Source: Diphasiastrum complanatum
Taxonomy: Eukaryota; Streptophyta; Lycopodiopsida; Lycopodiales; Lycopodiaceae
DNA: 64,000 bases
Assembly: GCA_029204225.1 (NCBI GenBank)
Contig: CM055104.1
Location: forward strand, 51,196,763 to 51,260,762
Direction: 5' to 3'
The notes under the pieces were generated by a model that saw only the letters and a program-made list of their open reading frames with translations, searched no databases and was not told the DNA's origin. This document shows positions 45,843 through 56,806 of this stretch, piece by piece; the first letter of the stretch is position 1, and each line of letters starts with the position of its first letter. The translations under genes and the position numbers were made by a program.

Positions 45843-47958
45843 CTATCTATCAAAAAAATGCTCAAAAAAAGCCTTGGAAATTGTCCATCCTCTTGTAGTG
45901 GGAATATGTGCAAAGATAACACTTCCAAATACTCTAAGGTGATCAACATGAGGCTTCTTCTTGAATAAGACTTTATATGGTGACTTTCCTCCAAGAGCAA
46001 GGTGAGGGAGGCTATTGCAAAGATAATTTGCACAATTGATAGCTTCTGTCCAAAAATCTTTAGGCAAAGATGCTTCAATCCTTATGGCTTTGGCACATTC
46101 ACACAAGGATCTATTCTTCCTCTTAGCCACCCCATTTTGAGAAGGGGAATAGGCACAAGAGAACTCCCTTTCGATGCCTTCTTGCTCACAATAGTCATGG
46201 AATTTGTTGGAGAAGTACTCTCCACCTCCATCACTCCTCAAAGCTTTGATTTTCAATGAGAATTGCTTCTCAACACATGCTTTGAATAATAGGAAATAAT
46301 CATACACCATGGACTTTGAAGAAAGAAGATATAACCATGTGTATCTTGTGTGTGATCATCAATAAATGTCACAAAATAAGAGGCTCCTCCCTTGCTTGTG
46401 CTTGATGAGAAATGCACATCTGAGTGGATCAACTCCAAAGGATGTGTACTTTTGATGGAATATCTTGTATATGGCTTATTGTGTGATTTTGCAATAGCAC
46501 AAGCCTCACATGGCTTGATCTCCTTGGAAAGTGTCTTTGGCAAACCAATAACCTTTTTTTTCTTTGATCATAGAAAGCATGGATTTGTAATTGGGTTGTC
46601 CCAATCTCCTATGCCATAACTCCTTCTTGGAAAGCTTGGTCACATAAGCAACATCACAAGAATTTGTTCTTTCTCTTGGATCCAATTTGTATATGCCTCC
46701 AAATCTAGATCCATATGCGAGGATCTCATTATTCTTCTTGATCACACAAGTATCAATATAGAATTTCACTTCATGGCCACTGTCAAAAAGTTGGCCAACA
46801 CTTATGAGGTTCTTTGTAAGCTTGGGAACAAAAAGAACCTTATCTAGAGAGAGAAATTTAGATGATGCAAGCTTCAAAAGAATAGTCCCTACGCCTTCAA
46901 TTTTGTGCTCTTGGTCATTTGCAGTGTATATCGTCTTCTTGTCTCCTTCATAAGGCAAGATAGATGAGAAGGAGTCCTTGTAGCAACACATGTGAGATGA
47001 TGCTCCACTATGAATATACCAAGAGCCATCCTTCTTGAAGGGGGAAGTGGAGAAGCTATAAACCATAAGGGATCCTTCTCCATCACTTGCAATAGAGTCT
47101 TCTTTCTCATTAGAGATGTTGGCTTGCTTAAATTGGTTCTTTTTTTTTTAAGCAATTAGTGGCATAGTGGCCTTTTTTGCCACAAAAGAAGCACTTAACA
47201 TTCTTCTTCTTCATCTTAGAGGTAGAAGTTTGAGAGTAATCATCCTCCTCTCCATCTATGAGTTTGTCTTTAGAGAATTGTTTGTGATGCTTCTTGCTCC
47301 TCCCTTTGTGCTTGTCTTTGACAAATAGTGCTTTGTCATCACCATTATGATTGAGGGATAATTTGTCCATCCTCGATATTTTGTACTCATGCCTTGATTC
47401 TTCAGCTATAAGAACTCCTTGCAAGGCCTCCAAGCTTGGTAAATTCTCCTTGATAGCATAGGATTGGACAAGATTTTCATATTCATCTCTCAAGCCATTA
47501 AGTATGACTTGAACTACCTCACTTTGATTGATAGAATCTCCAATACAAGCAAGCTCCCTATGAATGTCTTTCACTCTCAAAACATAATTAGTAGCACTCT
47601 CATAACTCTTTTGAAAACTTTGGAATATTTTATTTCCAAGAGTGAGGAGCCTAGAGGTATTCTTGGCCTCATAAATAGCTTTGAGTGCATCCCAAGCTTC
47701 CTTGTCCAAGGTACAAGCACCAATCTCTCTCAAAATCTCATCAGAGACATTCATCTTGATATAATGTAGAGCCATCCTAGCTCTCTTTTTATATCTTTGT
47801 ACTTCTTGAAGAATTTGAGGCTCCTTTTCAATATCAAGTACAATGTCCATCACATCTTGGAGTATCAAGATTGACTCCATTCTAACCTTCCAAATAGAAT
47901 AGTTGGAAGTAGATAGTCTTTCACTAAATTCCAATAGGAAGGAACCCATGGATGCCAT
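45843..47958 (-). pseudogene. Copia C gag-protease-integrase
   Basis: Gag starts at the ATG at 47958 (MASMGSFLLEFSERLSTSNY). The CCHC knuckle CFFCGKKGHYATNC is intact near 47180. A frameshift lies in an A/T run at about 47140. The protease motif reads WYIHSGASS, with the catalytic Asp changed to His. GAG-pre-integrase is LWHRRLGQPN (His of the zinc site changed to Gln). The integrase keeps FIDDHTQD and LRSDGGGEY, but the catalytic Glu motif reads NGVAKRKNRS (Glu to Lys). Coding homology stops near FGSVIFAHIP. Confidence 0.88.
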
Positions 47959-48688
47959 CAAAATTAGTGAAGACTCCTTGTAATGAGACAATAAATGTTG
48001 CTTCTCTATCACTATAGGATCCTTGAAAGGTGTACTACCAACTCCTATGCAAGATCTTGCAACAAAATGTGAGATGGATCTCACTAGCTTTGCCAATCTC
48101 TCTCAAACTAGATCAACCTCTCACTCAAAGGTGGAGTATAGGCAAAGTTTGGAACAACCTATCTTTGGCACATGTGAAACACTCAAAGAATCCACAATCA
48201 CAAAAATACAATGCAATTGTATGAAACAATGTGGCTATGACCTCAAAAAGATGACTAGATCTCAAATCGACGGGATTGGCAAGCCTAATCTTGAATTTTT
48301 GGATCAAACAAGCATGATAGAGACAAAAGTAAATGTGTCCAACCAGGTTGGGTGCCCGTGCCTTACCCACCTTGACTCAATTGGTGAGAGATCTAATTGA
48401 TTTGAAGCAAATTGCTACACAAACTAGACTCTACAAACAAGCTATCAAGCATAAACTTTGGATCTAATTTGGAAGTGAACTATCCAAATGAATTTGGCTG
48501 TCCTTCACACGTGTCTAAGTATTGATTTTCGTACAGTATTAGATCTGATTCAATCCTTATGATAATGAACTCTCTTGATTCAAAAAGCTCTAAGATAGCA
48601 TGGGACATGAAATCAACACTCTCTAGATTTTGATTGTCATGAAAATTTTGAAACTCTTGATAAGAAATACATCAAAAACTTAGGTAGG

Positions 48689-48700
48689 CTATGATATCAT
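48689..48700 (-). other. Copia C primer-binding site, degraded
   Basis: The minus strand reads tgatatcatagc in place of tggtatcagagc. Position beside the LTR and similarity to Copia B identify it. Confidence 0.55.
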
Positions 48701-49199
48701 GTGAAAATTCACACATGATTTAAGTCAAATTCTAAGGCAAAGAGGCAAATCTACATGCATACATTCATTACCAAAGTAGTTTCACATGTGTGGAAGGAAC
48801 TCAAGAAAAAAAGTAAGAAAAGTTGTTGCTCTCAAGTAGAGAGAGAAAGTGCCAATCAAGCCTCGGGTAGAAAGAGTGTGTAATACACACAAAATTGATT
48901 GATCTCAAATTGCTCTCAAAAACTCAATATAGATTATGAGGGAAATCAAAGTACATGTAGTAACTCGAGGTGGCCCAAGCTCAATTCCTACTGGACCCCT
49001 TATTTATGACCTCTCTAATCCTATTGGATGAGTGATTCATCATCCCTTGATTTTGATTGGATCCATCTAACAAATCTTTCACTTATGGTTGGACACTTGA
49101 ATCTTTGCCAACACATCGACTTGATCACTCATCAAATCTAAGTTGTACACTTGTAAGCAACCTAACTAGCTCGAGATACATAATAATTGACTTTTAACA
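48700..49199 (-). repeat. Copia C 5' LTR
   Basis: About 500 bp, plus-strand ends tgtgaaaattcacac and acttttaaca, so TG...CA in both readings. It shares tcctactggacccc, attggatgagtga and ttgatcactcatcaaat with the split Copia B LTR. Confidence 0.75.
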
Positions 49200-49497
49200 C
49201 GATGACATTTGTTTTGGGACTTTGACCTGAAAAAGAGTAATATTTTTTGGTTTTTTTTAATGGTCCTAGTTTTAGGCCAAAATCATGAACTTTTTTTAAT
49301 AAATCTCTAAATTTTGTTTTTAAAAAATACCAAAAAATGCATTTTTTAAATAAAGAACTACAAGTTTTTTGTTGCAAACTTCATAAAACCATCATATTAC
49401 AAAAGAAATAATAATTCAAGAGAACAAATGATTTTTGAAACTCGAAATCCCATTGAAATACAAAATAACTTAAATTATATTTGCACATTTTTTTTTT
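49200..49497. other. AT-rich spacer
   Basis: Rich in T and A runs between the outer end of the Copia C LTR and the 3' end of the DUF7869-like gene. It may contain that gene's 3' UTR and one end of the unit, but no terminal repeat is recognisable. Confidence 0.4.
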
Positions 49498-51750
49498 TTA
49501 AAGTACATTTTCTAAGGAATTTTCACTGATGCCTCTCAATTCAGAACTTGACATATTCTCAACACTCTCATTTTCAGCTGATGAAGTGGAAGACCCGTCT
49601 TCTTCATCAGAGTCAACTGGCATGTCTTCCTCAGAATCCGCGTCTATTGTTGACAAAAAACCTTGTAAATCAGCTTTCCTCTATTGATGACGAGTGGAAG
49701 ATGATGGTTTTTCAAGTAATCCAAGTCGTTCTTTCAATATAGATATTGTTGACTTTTGTAGATGATTGGTCATTATTAATTCAAAATTAAATGCCAAAAC
49801 ATCTACATCCTGTAGATTCAAATCGTCGACTCTTGGGTGATTTTTTGGCAATCTCTTTCTCTTGCCCTTTGGATCTACTTGCAACATTTCGAGTTCGTAC
49901 CTTCCCAAAAAAGCATTCGTTGAAGTGGTGCGCAACCAATGGACACGTAGTACTTTTGTTTGATTGTTATTTTGAATAAAACCAAGTACTTTGGCAATCC
50001 AAAATGGATGTCCTTCATTGTTTTCTGAAGCTAGAAGTGCAACAAGGCTTCCAATTTGGATTTCATTCAAATCACTGCGCTATTTCATTTTTGCAGCTTT
50101 TACACTTTGCCTATTCTTCCTTGAGCCCACATAAATTTCACGTTCCTCACCTTGCACAAGCTGCAAGAATCTGAAGGTTCGACAGTCGTAGTTGATGTTC
50201 CTAATTTATGAGGCCAATGAAATTCATGAGTTGTTGATGTATGTTCGAGATTGAGCAAACTAATTTTTTGTTCCTCGAAAAAGTCCAGCCACCAATGCTG
50301 ATCAAACTCATCAAAAAAATAATAAGCTATTTGAATACTTGATTCCGAAAAATATAATGAGGCAAATGGATCAATCTCACGATGTTCTCTTTGTGCCTTT
50401 TGTTCTTCTAGCAAGGACTTCAAGGGAGACAACACAACAAGCTTGATTTGAGTCGATGGAATGTTAAGCAAAAATCGAACTCCTTCAAGAGGTAGCCACG
50501 AAACTAAATTTGAAAATAGTTTGCCCCATAATAATATAATGCCTGATTTGTTATATTTGATTTTAAACTGGTGCTGAAAGCATGTCATTAATATTAGCTA
50601 CGCATTGCTCTGTTTCGTTGGATGTCTTAACATAATCACGCAAATCATATGTGTGTCTGATTAATGACACGTTGGCTTTGGCACATTCAATTCCTCAACA
50701 ATGTTTTGAAGCACTGGAAATGAAAATGCTTTCTTGCGTCTCAACCTCTTAGAAAGGCAACTCTACATTTGATCAATTTGATCGTGGGTATGTCCTACCA
50801 ACAAAAAATCTTATTTTTACTTTTTTGAAATTTTTTTTCTCCACTAGCATAGACAAGAATGCCAGAACAGTTTGATTTTTATTTTTCCTAGCAGTGTTGT
50901 CAAGCTGCAAATAAAGTATTTCTAGAAGATTTTCACCAAATTCGCAAATTATCTTATGTACAATGGTGATCGTCAAATTTGGATGATTTCGAACATTGGG
51001 ATAATAAAAAAAGATCTTGGATTTCAAAGTGCCATTAAACAAAAGTGCTTCAACGAGATGAACCTGAATAAAATCTGTCTCGTTCAAATTTTTGGGCACT
51101 CTGACAAAATGAGACAACATTGTTTTGTTCTGATCCATGCCATCAATAACAAGTCCCATATATTTTTGTGGACATTCCAAACATTTCTTTCGATGCTCTC
51201 TGTGCAGTTGAAAAGCTTTTGTAGATTTTTTGAGAATCTTTACCAGTCCAAAATCTCTTTTCCAAATTCTAAAAAAATATGAGTAACGCAAATAGAGAAC
51301 ATTTTTTGTTTTTGCAAACTCTTTGTATATTAAAAATATTTCTAATTTTGTAAAATTATTCGGCAAGTGAAAATATAAAGAATTAGACAATTTTTTTCCG
51401 TGCACATCTATGAAATGCTTTAGCCAAGCAGTTGCATTTAAAGCATCTGGAGAAACAGTTTGACCCTGTAAGGATCCTCGTGATGTTGGATTTTTTTGAA
51501 GTTGCATTTGCTGGCCTGACAGTGGAAGAAACGAAATTATTGGCTTGGGACCACAATATTGATTAGGACTACCGGATGAAGATGACCGTGATACAAAGAA
51601 TTCTTTTTCTTCACAAAGAATACATGAGAGTTTCCAAAGCAGAGATGTGAATCAACTTGAGCTGAAAGCACTATGTGCTCAAGAGACAGACCTGCCTTTT
51701 GATTCGAAAAATCCTACGCAGAGCCTTACTAAATACCATAATTTTTTTTC
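49498..51750 (-). pseudogene. DUF7869-like transposon-type protein, decayed
   Basis: The best-preserved frame is 51507-50773, with WLKHFIDVHGKKL, MGLVIDGMDQNKTMLSHF, VHLVEALLFNG and LEILYLQLDNTARKNKNQ at residues 200-218 of this frame. This order (IDGMDQ, then LQLDN, then a V-G-x-T position) is what I recall of the DUF7869 family, widespread in plants and often repeat-associated; I could not check it. Further pieces follow at 50588-50100 and 50070-49498 (GHPFWIAKVLGF, acidic tail EEDMPVDSDEEDGSS). Upstream, open sequence to about 51750 includes a Cys pair (CILCEEKEFF), probably the N-terminus. Stops and frameshifts separate the pieces. It lies head to head with the methyltransferase gene. Confidence 0.65.
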
Positions 51751-51924
51751 AGCTTGTTTTTTATAGTGGCCAGGTAATTTGTTTGGCTATGCTCATCATG
51801 GAATGCTCTGGTCATAATATATGTTATAATCTTTTTAGATTATTTTTATCAAACTAAAATTTTGAACTCAATTTTAATATTGGTGTAAATTCTTTATCAA
51901 TTAAATTTTTTTATTTTATTTCAG

Positions 51925-53849
51925 GTGTGGGCTTTTATTGATAAAATTTTTGATAAGTAGGAAACTTTCCAAATAAAAGGCCAACTTGCTCAGGGTGTCT
52001 CAAAGTCCAAAAAAAAATGTTGTGAGCACTCAAACTCTGAAGCCAATCCCTACTGAAATGGGAATATCAGAGTGGAAGAATATGCAAGGGATTAACTCTT
52101 CAGAGCTAATAATAAGTGTTCTTTCAAGAGTTGTCGATGGTCAACTTTCCCTGACAGAAATGAGAAAAGAATTTCAGAGGTAATAATCATAATTTGAATA
52201 TTTATTTTCATGTTACCTTTTTTAATAAAATGATTTTTATAATTTGGTTGGATTTTTAACAATTGTATTTTTTAAATGCAGGCACAAATTATTTATGAAA
52301 GTTCAAGAAGCCCTTGTGACAGGGTTAAATTGTTAAGATTTCGATGAGTGCCAGAGGCTTTATCCTCTTAGCAGCCGAAATGAAGTCCTGAGTCCATTTC
52401 TGATTTTGTTTAGAGACATGGTATTTATTTCACCCATGCTTAGCATAGGTGCTTATTAATTGTTTATTTTCTATTTTCTATATTTTATTATTAATAGCTT
52501 TTTTATTTAATTATTATTTTTTGATAAGTTAAGTCTCCTATTTTATTTTATATTTTTTGTCTCCCATGCTAAGCATAGCTTTTTCCTTTTCAGTCTCCCG
52601 AAGACAAAAAAAACAAAGTCCTTCCAGAGCAATTCAAGAGACATATTCTGAAGGCAAAAACAGAAAAAAAGGGACGGAGAGAGATTGGCACGGAGTGAGA
52701 CCATTGCGGAGGAGGATCCATTAGACACCTACATTCTCAAAAGTGTCGATGATCAAACATGCTTTTACTCTGTTGAGGAGGACGATTGCAGAAAAACTTC
52801 AAATTTTTTAAGAAAAAGGCCTTATACACTCGGCATCGCCGATATACCATATGGATTTCAGATGAAAGAATTATTAAATGATGATACTCCTTTCAAATTC
52901 ACTGAAATCCATAGTTTTATACAGGACTTTCTTGAAGTCACAACTTCTCCAATTTGGAAAGTTGTTATTTTTCATTATTCTTGGCAGTCAGCATCAGTAT
53001 AGAAAGCTTTACTAACTTTCTGTAATGTAGGAATTGAGAATGCTGTGTGGTAAGTTCTTAAGTTCATGAATTATCAATTCGTATTTTAATGCATAATTTT
53101 ATTTTAAATTTTTTATTTTAAAATTAAAATTTTAAATTGATTTTACTTGTAATGTTCCATGTCAGGTACAAGCCCAATGTCAAGAACTCGGGAGGAGCTC
53201 GACTTTGCAATGAAATAGAATACATAACCATCGGTTATTATTTTTTGGATGACAAACGCTCGATGCTGTATTATAACACTTCCGGACTGACAAGTTTTGA
53301 AAACTTGTTCCAGTATCCAATTGTGACAAAAAAACTAAAAAATCCAATAACGGGTTCCGTGGCTTGTCCCTACCAAAAGCCACAACAATAAATTAATCAT
53401 TTAATTGATATTTTTTCTCACCCAATTGATTGAGTTTTAGATTTATTTAGCAGTAGCAGCACTACGAGCGCATGTGCTATTCAAAAAGACAGACATGTTG
53501 CTGTAGTAGATTTAGATACTAATTTAGTTGATTTTATAAAAATGAGAATGAAATCTCTTTCAATTTTGCCAGATGAATTATCTGAGGTGGAAAAGAGTTT
53601 GACAGCGAGGATACAATAATTCCCTTGTCCAAGGAACCTCAACCTCCTGCTAGCGGAAAAGTAGGCGACACAGGAGAATTTGCTAATGTCTTGGATCAAG
53701 ATTACAATGTAGTAACTGTAGTCGAGAAAATTGTAGAAGAGGTGCCACTTGATAGTACAGTGGCTACTCAAGAAAAAGCAAAAGAAAAAGATGTAAATGA
53801 CATCGATGATTTTTGGAAATTAAAAATTCTCTTTTGTTTTAAAAAATAA
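51925..53849 (+). pseudogene. Beta-class DNA methyltransferase, intron-containing, decayed
   Basis: Exon-like pieces: 51925-52179, 52282-52420, 52594-53049 and 53166-53849, with GT-AG introns at 52180-52281, 52421-52593 and 53050-53165 whose phases keep the frame. A motif IV-like site ADIPYGF (DIPY at 52841; DPPY is usual) precedes VVIFHYSWQSASV, ENAVW/YKP and IEYITIGY. After two stops comes motif I-like VLDLFSSSSTTSACAI (53434), then HVAVVDLD. Motif IV before motif I is the order of beta-class N4-cytosine/N6-adenine DNA methyltransferases. Loss of the motif I glycines, plus stops at 51957, 52334, 53000, 53392 and 53431 and frameshifts near 52000, 52680 and 53600, shows it is dead. An acidic tail ends at 53849. 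Confidence 0.72.
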
Positions 53850-54640
53850 TTGTGTTTATATTTTTTGATGTATTGTGTTTTGAATTCTTTTTGATTGATT
53901 TAATATTTTTAAATTTATTTTTTAACGATTTAAAATTTAAAATTTGAAACATTTTAAAAATTTTAACATTGATAATTATTACCAAAAACTATAATTGTAA
54001 TGATTTATCAAGTTACAATATTTTAGTTTTAGATGTATTTTTATAATATTTTTTGTAAAAAAAATATTATTAAAAATTATGAAAAATGAAAAAAAAATTT
54101 ATATTTTTTCAGGGTGATTTAGATATTATCACAAATAATTTAGTCTTGATTATTGTAAAGTAATTTTATTTGCGTTTATTTAATGTTTAGATATTTAATA
54201 AACTTACATGGGTGAAAGTAAAGATTTTCAAAAATTTAAAATTTTAAAAAACATTGATTCAAATTTTTAACATAATTTTAAAAATATTTTTTTTGATACA
54301 AGAATTGTTTAGAAAATTTTTAAAATTCCAAAAAAAAACTATAACATTTGTTTTTAGTAAGCAAAAAATATTTTTTAGGTATTTTAGTGGTTGTGTATCT
54401 AATGATTTTATTATAAATAGTATTATTATTTAATGTAAGCTAATTTTAAGCTATTTATAAAAATCTATTGACCAAATTTTTGTAGCTTAAATTATTTTTT
54501 TGCAAAATACAACATTTTTATACCATTACAATATATTTATTTGAAGTATTTTAAATTTAGATACTTTTTAGAAAAATTTAGTAAATTTTAAAAAAATGGG
54601 TCTTCAAGTCACTTCTCTGTTTTTTGGTCATCATGTTTTT
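53850..54640. other. AT-rich non-coding stretch
   Basis: Very AT-rich with many T and A runs and no ORF. It probably holds the 3' flank of the methyltransferase gene and an unrecognised end of its mobile unit, up to where Copia D-like sequence begins. Confidence 0.4.
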
Positions 54641-55068
54641 TGGCTTAATCATCAAAAAACATGTGTACATGACTTTTTACCACTAAAGCCAAAATTGGCC
54701 CTATCTACTAATGACACCAAGATGATTGACTACAAAACTTTGTCAAACCCATAAAGTCAAGATAGATAACTTTTTATATGAGAGAAGATTTGTCTCTCCA
54801 CGAGTTTTCTCCTTTTATAACAGGTCCAAAACCTATTTGGCCACTTGGTTTTCCTTCCAAAATGCTAACCCTACTATTTTTTGGTCTAGATTCAAAGTAT
54901 CCAACATTCAAATTCGAATCTACTCAAACTCATCTTCTAACTTTACCACACGTTCAAAAAGTATTTATTCAAATGATACTTAAACTAATGAACTTTGAAA
55001 AGTCAATCTCTAAGTCTAAAAACAAAGTTGGCCTCAATTTGCCAAATATGGAAAACTAGTTGAATCTT
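54641..55068 (-). other. Probable Copia D 3' LTR remnant
   Basis: On the minus strand this follows the end of the RNase H frame and a purine-rich tract (gaagagagagtgtgaaag, about 55065-55085), as a 3' LTR would. About 54680-54790 resembles 15070-15160 near Copia B. No second copy at the 5' side of Copia D was found, so LTR status is inferred. Confidence 0.4.
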
Positions 55069-55593
55069 TCACACTCTCTCTTCAACTAGTTTTAGCATAG
55101 ACTTTAATAACACTCCAAGTGATGTTCTATGCTTCATGAACAAGTCGTTTCCCAATGCTTTGGTGAATATATCAGCTACACATTCCTTTGAGGACACATG
55201 TTGAAGCTCCACCTCCTTTGCAATGACTTGCTCCCTCACAAAATGTTGCAATACCACTTCAATGAGGAATGAAGAATCACATAGAATGTAAGTGAGATGA
55301 TTCCCCCATGCTTCCAACTCTACACTCTTTGGAAAAATACAACAAACAAACAATAAATGTGAGTGATCAACATTTTCTTGCATGTTTCCTCCTTCTTTGT
55401 CCTTTGTTGCCATGTATCCATCATGACACTCCATGAATGAGCCTCCATGTCCATCTTGCCACAAGATACCATCATACCTTGATGACTTGATCATGAATGA
55501 GTGATATAATGAACCTCCAAAGGCTTCATTTCCATCAGCAAAACCAGCCAAGAATGCTAGTACAAATCCAACATCAAAATGATGCTCACCAAT
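55069..55593 (-). pseudogene. Copia D C-terminal fragment (RNase H end)
   Basis: The minus strand ends with IEVVLQHFVREQVIAKEVEL, HVSSKECVADIFTKALG, the conserved C-terminus of Copia RNase H. Upstream of it, toward 55593, the frame (GFVLAFLAGFADGNEAFGG and following) is not Copia-like. It was continuous with 60428 before the insertion of the LTR element at 55594-60427. Confidence 0.75.
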
Positions 55594-56793
55594 TGTAGCG
55601 CAGGCATCCCAAAAGGAGCCGGGAACCACGACTTAGCTTCCCAGTCTTCAACTCTTGCCATCCAAATCCACTTGACATACAAGCAGCCAACTCGCCAACA
55701 ACGATCAGACTTAACCAACTTGAAGTTCCGAAAACCAACATTGAGATCCAACCTGGCGCCATGCCAGATCAGGGGTCTCGATGTGGGTGACTTCCCTCCA
55801 AGCAAGTCGCCCGATATACATCAAACTTAACCAACTCGAAGCTTCGTTAGAAACGAGTAACATCCATTCCACGCAAGCGGTCTGACTTACATCAGACTTA
55901 ACCAACTGAAAGCTTCGGCACGAGCGCTGGAAGCCAACCTGGCGCTACGCCAGACTGGACAGCCATAAACAGGTAACTTTCACCCAAGCAAGCCATCCAA
56001 CTCAACCGATAGGTTAGAGCCCGTTCCCCAAGAGCTTAACCAATTCACGTTCATGCAAGGAACACTCAGAACCACAAGCCACGACAAATATGGAAACAAC
56101 CAGTTCCTGGACCAAATGGTCCCGACAGCATACCGCTGGCACCACGGACCGAATGGTCTCGACGGCATACCACTGGCATCCCGGGATACGACCCTCAACT
56201 ATGTGCCAACTTAAAAATTTGGAAGCGGCCTTACAACTGGCGCTTTTACCAAACACTGAAATCCAGAAGGTAATTAGAGTCAGTTTGAGAAAAATCTCAC
56301 TTTATTGATAAATCTGAGAAGGTTACATTTCAAGTGTGTGACCGACCCTAGTCTCCGGGGTGCTAGCATGGCAAGGCCAGAGCCATGACAACATTCCAGC
56401 AAGGGAGGCTGAGACTTGGTTGGAGCTCGTCCTGAGTCGCAACCCGCACTCCCCTATAGTATTGGTGTGATTCGGCACCCCCCCTCATACCAAGCACTCT
56501 ACCCAAGCTGGTAGAGCACGTTTTTCTTTCTCTAGGATTTTCTCTTTCTAGAAAGTCATTTTCTCTCTCTAGATTTTACTGATCCCCAGGTTTCCTTTAA
56601 TCATGCCTAGATCATGTGAGGTGATTGCACATCGATCTGAGCTCTCTGGACTCCGCTAGAACCGATCAAAGATTTTCAGCCATAGGAACTTGGCGCCGGC
56701 TGGATTCTGATCACAGTGGCGCCGGGAGCGGCGCCGACGCCGGGGACATAGCTGGCGCCGGAAGTAAAGCTTTGTAAAGGTAGCTTTACAACA
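55594..56793 (-). repeat. 3' LTR of the non-autonomous element
   Basis: 1200 bp, plus-strand ends tgtagcgcaggcatccc and gtagctttacaaca. Inside, a block with tcagacttaaccaact.gaag is repeated three times, and ggcgcc palindromes cluster near 56690-56760. It is nearly identical to the 5' LTR apart from indels there. Confidence 0.92.
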
Positions 56794-56806
56794 TCCACCC
56801 CACCTT
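56794..56806 (-). other. Polypurine tract
   Basis: The minus strand reads aaaggtggggtgga immediately before the 3' LTR start (tgttgtaaag), the expected plus-strand primer position. Confidence 0.75.

Larger units (their letters stand above)
45843..49199 (-). mobile_element. Copia C, 3'-truncated
   Basis: Minus-strand element with 5' LTR 48700-49199, degraded primer site, leader, and gag through integrase, cut at about 45843 before RT. It is related to Copia B in coding, leader and LTR sequence. The 3' half and 3' LTR are missing, so no target-site duplication can be checked. Confidence 0.85.

Noticed and set aside
56480-56515. tRNA-like gtagagc words in the LTR
   Set aside because: Only a short inverted repeat; no cloverleaf or A and B box spacing could be formed.
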